Part shown: positions 62,507 to 64,000 of the stretch, in pieces
Numbering within the stretch: the first letter of the stretch is position 1
Layout of the letters: every line of letters begins with the position of its first letter
Assembly: GCA_902802305.1 (NCBI GenBank)
Contig: CADCLG010000014.1
Location: 1-64,000, forward strand
Source of the DNA: an uncultured Spirochaetaceae bacterium
GTDB taxonomy: Bacteria > Spirochaetota > Spirochaetia > Treponematales > Treponemataceae
Length of the DNA: 64,000 bases
Reading direction: 5' to 3'
Notes under the pieces: model-generated
Told to the model about the DNA's origin: nothing
Databases searched by the model: none
The model's input: only the letters and a program-made list of their open reading frames with translations
Translations under genes and position numbers: made by a program

Positions 62507-63259
62507 TTATTTTCCGCAGAGTTCTCTAGCCTTGGCTTCTACTGCATCTGCAAGCTTCTGACTGTCATTCTGATTTTCCGTGATGATTCTTACAAAAACT
62601 GAACCTGCAACAATTGCTTCAACTGAATCAGCGAGCGTCTTTGCCTGTTCTCCACTTGAAATACCAAAACCACCGTAAACTTTAGAACCACCGGCACTTA
62701 CTTTTTTCAAAAAATCCAGAGTATTTTCGTCTATCTTAGTATTTGTTCCCGTAATTCCCGTTCGCAGAGCCGCATAAATAAAAGGAAATCCAGCATGAGC
62801 AAGTTTGTACAAACGTTCTTGGCTCATACTTGGAGCTGCAACTGGAATATTTATCATGCCATTTTTTTTGCAGGCTTCAGTTAAACCTTCGTCGTAATCA
62901 AATGGTAAATCCGGAATAATCATTCCTTTTACACCAGCTTTAGCAGCTCTTTCACAAAAGGCTTCTACACCTGGTGTATAAACAAGAGAACCGTAGCTCA
63001 TTAAATAAATTGTAACATCTGGGAACTCTTTGTGAATTTGTGCAATAAAATTTAGACCGTCAGCTGTTTTATAAGCCCGATCAAGAACCTTTGTACATGC
63101 AGTCTGGATTGCGGGGCCGTCTGCACTTGGGTCACTAAAAGGAAGCTGAATCTCCAGAATATCAGCCCCACCTTTAACAAGTGCCCTTGCTGCAGTCAAT
63201 GCCAACTCATTTGTAGGATAACCTGCAACTAAATGACTCATCAATTTTATTTTTTCCAT
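62507..63259 (-). CDS. trpA: Tryptophan synthase alpha chain
   Basis: A 250-residue TIM barrel making indole from indole-3-glycerol phosphate. Catalytic Glu and Asp are in ADILEIQLPFSDPSADGPAIQ, and the end has AAPSMSQERL and YGGFGISSGEQAKT. Downstream of trpB, separated from it by a family-B repeat, so transcript continuity is uncertain. Confidence 0.95.
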   Translation of the reverse strand: MEKIKLMSHLVAGYPTNELALTAARALVKGGADILEIQLPFSDPSADGPAIQTACTKVLDRAYKTADGLNFIAQIHKEFPDVTIYLMSYGSLVYTPGVEAFCERAAKAGVKGMIIPDLPFDYDEGLTEACKKNGMINIPVAAPSMSQERLYKLAHAGFPFIYAALRTGITGTNTKIDENTLDFLKKVSAGGSKVYGGFGISSGEQAKTLADSVEAIVAGSVFVRIITENQNDSQKLADAVEAKARELCGK

Positions 63260-63288
63260 ATTATTTTCCTCGTCTTTTTATTTTTCTG

Positions 63289-63420
63289 GGCGCAACCGCT
63301 GTAAACAGCGGTCGTGTGTTCCGCCATTCCCTAACGGTCAGCCGCTTCACTCACAAACTAACTAACGTTAGTTTGTTCGCTCTAGTGGCCGCCTACGGCG
63401 TGGCTCCATACACTTGCGCA
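63289..63420 (-). repeat. Dispersed structured repeat, family B, copy 3
   Basis: Reverse copy, lying between trpB and trpA. Includes ACAAACTAA-CTAACG-TTAGTTTGT (63353-63376), a dyad similar to the tetR operator candidate, and CCTAACGGTCAGCCGCTTCA. Confidence 0.8.
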
Positions 63421-63426
63421 TTTTAT

Positions 63427-64000
63427 CTATTTTGCAAAATGAACATCTTTTCCGCCTTCCAGTCTTTCAATTTCTGAATGTAAAAACTTCAGCCATTCAT
63501 TTGGGCGGAAAACTGGACTTGTGATAAAGACATCCTTATCACCTCGACCACTCATATTTATGATAATTGCCTGATCTTTTGGAATCTCACGTGCAATCTT
63601 AATAGCCGCTGCTCCTGCGTGTGCCGATTCCAGGGCAAAAAGAATACCTTCGTTCTTAGCAAAAAACTGGACTGCATCCAAAGCCTCTTTATCAAGAATA
63701 GAAGTGAACTCAACTCGTCCAGACCGTCCAAGGGCTGCAAGCTGAGGACCGATACCACAATAATCCAAACCGGCAGAAATAGAACGGGTTGGAAGAGCCT
63801 GTCCGTCTTCATCAAGTAAAAAGCGACTTTTATATCCCTGCATGATTCCATCGCGGGCAGCGTTTCCTGTCATGCGGCTTGCATTTTCACCAACGTTTGG
63901 ACCAATGCCACCTGCTTCTGCTCCAATAAGTCGGGGTTCATTATCATTTATAAAAGGTTCAAAAAAACCGATTGAGTTTGAACCGCCGCCGACACAGGCA
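63427..64000 (-). CDS. trpB: Tryptophan synthase beta chain (TrpB1), 5' end missing
   Basis: The 191 visible C-terminal residues run to the window edge at the start side. Seen: the PLP-phosphate loop CVGGGSNSIG, GAEAGGIGPN, and ALESAHAG with the closing MSGRGDKD motif. This is the ordinary TrpB that pairs with TrpA, in contrast to trpB2 at 4036. The upstream part and the PLP lysine lie outside. Confidence 0.95.
   Translation of the reverse strand, partial: ACVGGGSNSIGFFEPFINDNEPRLIGAEAGGIGPNVGENASRMTGNAARDGIMQGYKSRFLLDEDGQALPTRSISAGLDYCGIGPQLAALGRSGRVEFTSILDKEALDAVQFFAKNEGILFALESAHAGAAAIKIAREIPKDQAIIINMSGRGDKDVFITSPVFRPNEWLKFLHSEIERLEGGKDVHFAK

Overview
The window looks like the replication-origin region of a low-GC (AT-rich) gut or rumen spirochaete, most probably a Treponema. 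Reasons: the gyrA / gyrB / dnaA / dnaN / recF / dciA / rpmH / rnpA / yidD / yidC / jag order, many short lipoproteins and secreted proteins of treponemal style, a feruloyl-esterase-like carbohydrate esterase, and several families of dispersed hairpin repeats. The genus is an inference from gene content; no rRNA gene is present to confirm it.

Layout. 1-8.4 kb: partial pyrF, a CE1-type esterase lipoprotein, an Rpn-type nuclease, trpB2 divergent from a TetR regulator, a tRNA-type methyltransferase and two small envelope proteins. 8.4-16.5 kb: ftsK, 6-phosphofructokinase, an FMN alpha-hydroxy-acid oxidase carrying in-frame tandem repeats, and an acyl-CoA synthetase. 16.6-23.1 kb: a lipoprotein, a NarL-type response regulator and a histidine kinase whose sensor domain resembles that lipoprotein, then a divergent arginase. 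23.1-27.7 kb: two near-duplicate NlpC/P60 proteins with Tyr/Asp/Gly-rich spacers flanking murI, and three unknown genes. 27.8-33.9 kb: htpG, a second acyl-CoA synthetase, an amidohydrolase and azlCD. 33.9-35.8 kb: a gene-free gap holding a dense array of parS-type sites with DnaA boxes at its right end. 35.8-52.9 kb: gyrA, accessory genes, gyrB, then the dnaA-to-jag replication, ribosome and membrane-insertion block. 52.9-64 kb: a cyclophilin-FKBP fusion, metF, Nudix, a HAD-SGNH fusion, a MerR operon, a LytTR operon, and trpA with partial trpB.

How the parts work together. gyrA and gyrB run leftward and dnaA onward runs rightward, so the origin is expected near dnaA; the dnaA-dnaN gap has the DnaA boxes and AT-rich DNA of an oriC. 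The 1.24-kb parS array lies 11 kb away and contains at least 12 strong ParB-type 16-mers, some spaced by about 50 bp in a decayed tandem repeat; it would be a very compact centromere. The most unusual regulatory unit is the lipoprotein / histidine kinase / response regulator set, in which lipoprotein and kinase sensor domain look paralogous and the same 20-bp dyad lies upstream of the lipoprotein gene and in the kinase-arginase intergenic region. Tryptophan synthesis is represented by trpB2 at one end and by trpB-trpA at the other.
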